This document shows positions 62,111 to 64,000 of a stretch of DNA of 64,000 bases, one piece after another. The stretch is from Micromonospora chalcea (GTDB lineage Bacteria; Actinomycetota; Actinomycetes; Mycobacteriales; Micromonosporaceae). The DNA is taken from contig NZ_MAGP01000118.1 of assembly GCF_002926165.1 (NCBI RefSeq), forward strand, positions 1-64,000. Reading direction: 5' to 3'. A program made the translations under genes and the position numbers. Position 1 is the first letter of the stretch. The number at the start of each line of letters is the position of its first letter. The notes under the pieces were generated by a model, which saw only the letters and a program-made list of their open reading frames with translations, made no database searches and was not told the DNA's origin.

Positions 62111-64000
62111 GTGGCTGACGTGCTGTGGACGCCGCCGGCGGACGTGCGGGAGCGGTCCCGGATCGGTGACTACCTGCGCTGGCTGGCCGAGCACCGCGGG
62201 CTGGAGTTCGCCGACTACGACGCGCTGTGGCAGTGGTCGGTGACCGACCTGGAGGCGTTCTGGCGCTCGATCTGGGACTGGTTCGACGTGGTCGCGCACA
62301 CCCCGCCGACGGCGACGCTGACCGACCGGGCCATGCCCGGCGCCCGCTGGTTCCCCGGCGCGACGCTCAACTACGCCGAGAACGTGCTGCGCATGCCGGG
62401 GCTGGGCGACGACGACCCGGCGGTGATCGCGCACGGTCAGACCCGCGCCCCGGAGACGCTCACCGCCGCCGAGCTGCGCGAGCGGGTCCGCCGGGTGGCG
62501 GCCGGGCTGCGCCGCCTCGGCGTGGGTGCGGGCGACCGGGTGGCCGCGTACGCGCCGAACATCCCGGAGACGTACGTCCTGCTGCTGGCCACCGCCAGCC
62601 TCGGCGCGATCTTCTCCTCCTGCGCGCCCGAGTTCGGCACCCGCAGCGTCACCGACCGCTGGCAGCAGATCGAACCGACGGTGCTGGTGGCAGTGGACGG
62701 CTACCGGTACGGCGACAAGCCTGTCGACAGGCGCGCCGAGGTGGCCGCGATCCGGGCCGCGCTGCCGTCGCTGCGGCACACGGTCGCCATCGCGTACCTC
62801 GATCCGGACGGCCCGGCCCCCGACGGCGCGCTGCCGTGGGCGGAGCTGGCGGCGCCGACCGACGAGCCGTTGACGTTCACGCCGGTGGCGTTCGACCACC
62901 CGCTCTACGTGCTCTACTCCTCCGGCACCACCGGCCTGCCCCGGCCGCTCGTGGACGGCCACGGCGGCATCCTGCTGGAACACCTCAAGATGCTGGCGCT
63001 GCACCACGACCTGGGTCCGTCCGACCGGTTCCTGTGGTTCACCACGACCGGCTGGATGATGTGGAACTTCCTGGTTTCCGGCCCGGCGGTGGGCGCGGCG
63101 ATCGTGCTGTTCGACGGCAACCCGGGCCACCCCGACCTGGGCGCGCTGTGGCGGCTGGCCGCCGACACCGGCACCACGTACTTCGGCACGTCCGCGCCGT
63201 TCCTGCTGGCCTGCCGCAAGGCCGGCCTGGTGCCGCGCGAGGTCGCCGACCTGTCCGCGGTGCGCGGCCTCGGCTCGACCGGCGCGCGGCTGCCGGCCGA
63301 GGGCTTCATCTGGGTGTACGAGAACGTCAGCGACCGCCTCCAGCTCCAGTCGCTGTCCGGCGGCACTGATGTGTGCACCGGGTTCGTCGGCGGCGTGCCG
63401 CTGCTGCCTGTGTACGCGGGGGAGATCGCCTGCCGGGCGCTGGGCGCGAAGGTGGAGGCCCGCTCGGCCGACGGCAGCGCGGTGATCGGGCAGCTCGGCG
63501 AGCTGGTGATCACCGAGCCGATGCCGAGCATGCCGGTCGGGTTCTGGAACGACAGGGACGGCGCGCGCTACCGGGAGGCGTACTTCGAGGTCTATCCCGG
63601 GGTGTGGCGGCACGGCGACTGGATCACCGTGAACGAGCGCGGCGGGTGCGTGATCACCGGCCGGTCCGACGCCACGCTCAACCGGGGCGGGGTGCGGCTC
63701 GGCACCGCCGAGTTCTACTCCGTGGTCGAGGGCCTGGACGAGGTGGTCGACTCGGTGGTCGTGCACCTGGAGGACGACGAGGGCGGCGCGGGTGAGCTGC
63801 TGCTGTTCGTGGTGCTCGCCGAGGGCCTGGAGCTGGACGACGACATGCGTAAGAAGATCTGCCGGGAGCTGCGTACCGCGCTGTCGCCGCGGCACGTGCC
63901 GGACGAGATCCACCAGGTCCGGGCCGTGCCGAGAACGTTGAGCGCCAAGAAGCTGGAGGTTCCGGTCAAGAAGATCCTCACGGGTACCCCGGTGGACAGC
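62111..64000 (+). CDS. Acetoacetyl-CoA synthetase (3' end beyond window)
   Basis: 630 residues are present and the frame is open at the window end, so the gene is partial. It is an ANL-superfamily adenylating enzyme: YSSGTTGLPRPLVDG at about 269-283 is the ATP loop, then WFTTTGWMMWNFLVSG, LQSLSGGTDVC and HGDWITVNERGGCVITGRSD, and near the end the catalytic-Lys region SAKKLEVPVKKI. The pattern WTP...RWL...FWRSIWDWFDV is that of acetoacetyl-CoA synthetase rather than acetyl-CoA synthetase. It activates acetoacetate. GTG 62111 follows GGGAGGGTGG. Confidence 0.92.
   Translation, partial: MADVLWTPPADVRERSRIGDYLRWLAEHRGLEFADYDALWQWSVTDLEAFWRSIWDWFDVVAHTPPTATLTDRAMPGARWFPGATLNYAENVLRMPGLGDDDPAVIAHGQTRAPETLTAAELRERVRRVAAGLRRLGVGAGDRVAAYAPNIPETYVLLLATASLGAIFSSCAPEFGTRSVTDRWQQIEPTVLVAVDGYRYGDKPVDRRAEVAAIRAALPSLRHTVAIAYLDPDGPAPDGALPWAELAAPTDEPLTFTPVAFDHPLYVLYSSGTTGLPRPLVDGHGGILLEHLKMLALHHDLGPSDRFLWFTTTGWMMWNFLVSGPAVGAAIVLFDGNPGHPDLGALWRLAADTGTTYFGTSAPFLLACRKAGLVPREVADLSAVRGLGSTGARLPAEGFIWVYENVSDRLQLQSLSGGTDVCTGFVGGVPLLPVYAGEIACRALGAKVEARSADGSAVIGQLGELVITEPMPSMPVGFWNDRDGARYREAYFEVYPGVWRHGDWITVNERGGCVITGRSDATLNRGGVRLGTAEFYSVVEGLDEVVDSVVVHLEDDEGGAGELLLFVVLAEGLELDDDMRKKICRELRTALSPRHVPDEIHQVRAVPRTLSAKKLEVPVKKILTGTPVDS

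Overview
This window reads as chromosomal DNA of a high-GC, spore-forming type actinomycete, most likely Micromonosporaceae and probably Micromonospora. The taxonomic call is inference. It rests on very high GC with strong third-position bias, many GTG starts, mycothiol metabolism (mca), a single-ACT threonine ammonia-lyase, a bldA-like tRNA-Leu(UAA), two YccA/Bax-inhibitor-1 paralogs, and several families of dispersed intergenic palindromes. About 57 protein genes are supported. There is no rRNA, no recognisable transposase, integrase or phage gene, no CRISPR array and no large biosynthetic cluster.

Layout. 1-520 is a gene-free stretch with three palindromic repeats. 521-7899 holds a DUF885 peptidase, nudC and a lipoprotein on the minus strand, then eno-ftsB(divIC)-DUF501-argA-like GNAT-ppx. 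8043-11396 holds a padR/HAAS membrane-protein pair, an orphan XRE antitoxin-like regulator, a dienelactone hydrolase and a family 5 uracil-DNA glycosylase. 11417-15648 is a five-gene overlapping DUF4129-MoxR-DUF58 operon, followed by ndh. 17142-22922 holds a polytopic membrane protein, tRNA-Leu(UAA), tandem BI-1 proteins and a CYTH-CHAD protein. 22963-28190 holds a thiolase, two SGNH hydrolases, a DUF1232 protein and cystathionine beta-synthase.

28280-38175 looks like an accessory block inserted between cbs and metB. It contains a GNAT and RNase Z with a leader that looks like a transcription attenuator, the three-gene N-acetylglutaminylglutamine amide (NAGGN) osmoprotectant operon (asnO-ngg-M42 peptidase), a toxin-antitoxin locus with a broken toxin, msrA, a HIT protein, and a two-gene AbiEii-type nucleotidyltransferase unit. 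38255-52217 holds metB, an amidase, a DUF4328 protein, ilvA, greA, DUF4307, mca, a small membrane protein, a GGDEF-EAL protein preceded by a coupled short ORF, a YyaL-like thioredoxin-domain protein, and purK-purE. From memory, the order thiolase-SGNH-cbs-metB-greA-DUF4307-mca-small membrane protein-YyaL matches M. tuberculosis Rv1074c-Rv1084. 52218-64000 holds a structured repeat element, a 1635-residue polytopic membrane protein, UDP-glucose dehydrogenase, an acyl-CoA dehydrogenase, a divergent membrane-protein/thioesterase pair sharing overlapping promoters, a composite repeat, and an acetoacetyl-CoA synthetase cut off by the window end.

Two sequence themes run through the window. First, at least a dozen genes have a TANNNT hexamer ending about 6-9 nt before the start codon and no Shine-Dalgarno, the signature of leaderless transcripts. 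Second, almost every convergent or loose intergenic gap carries a member of one of four palindrome families, some with compensatory base changes between copies. The best candidate for something undescribed is the rnz leader (29733-30002): a promoter, an almost perfect anti-16S Shine-Dalgarno, a 12-codon ORF, a 10-bp long-range pairing, and a terminator with a U-tract 23 nt before the rnz start.
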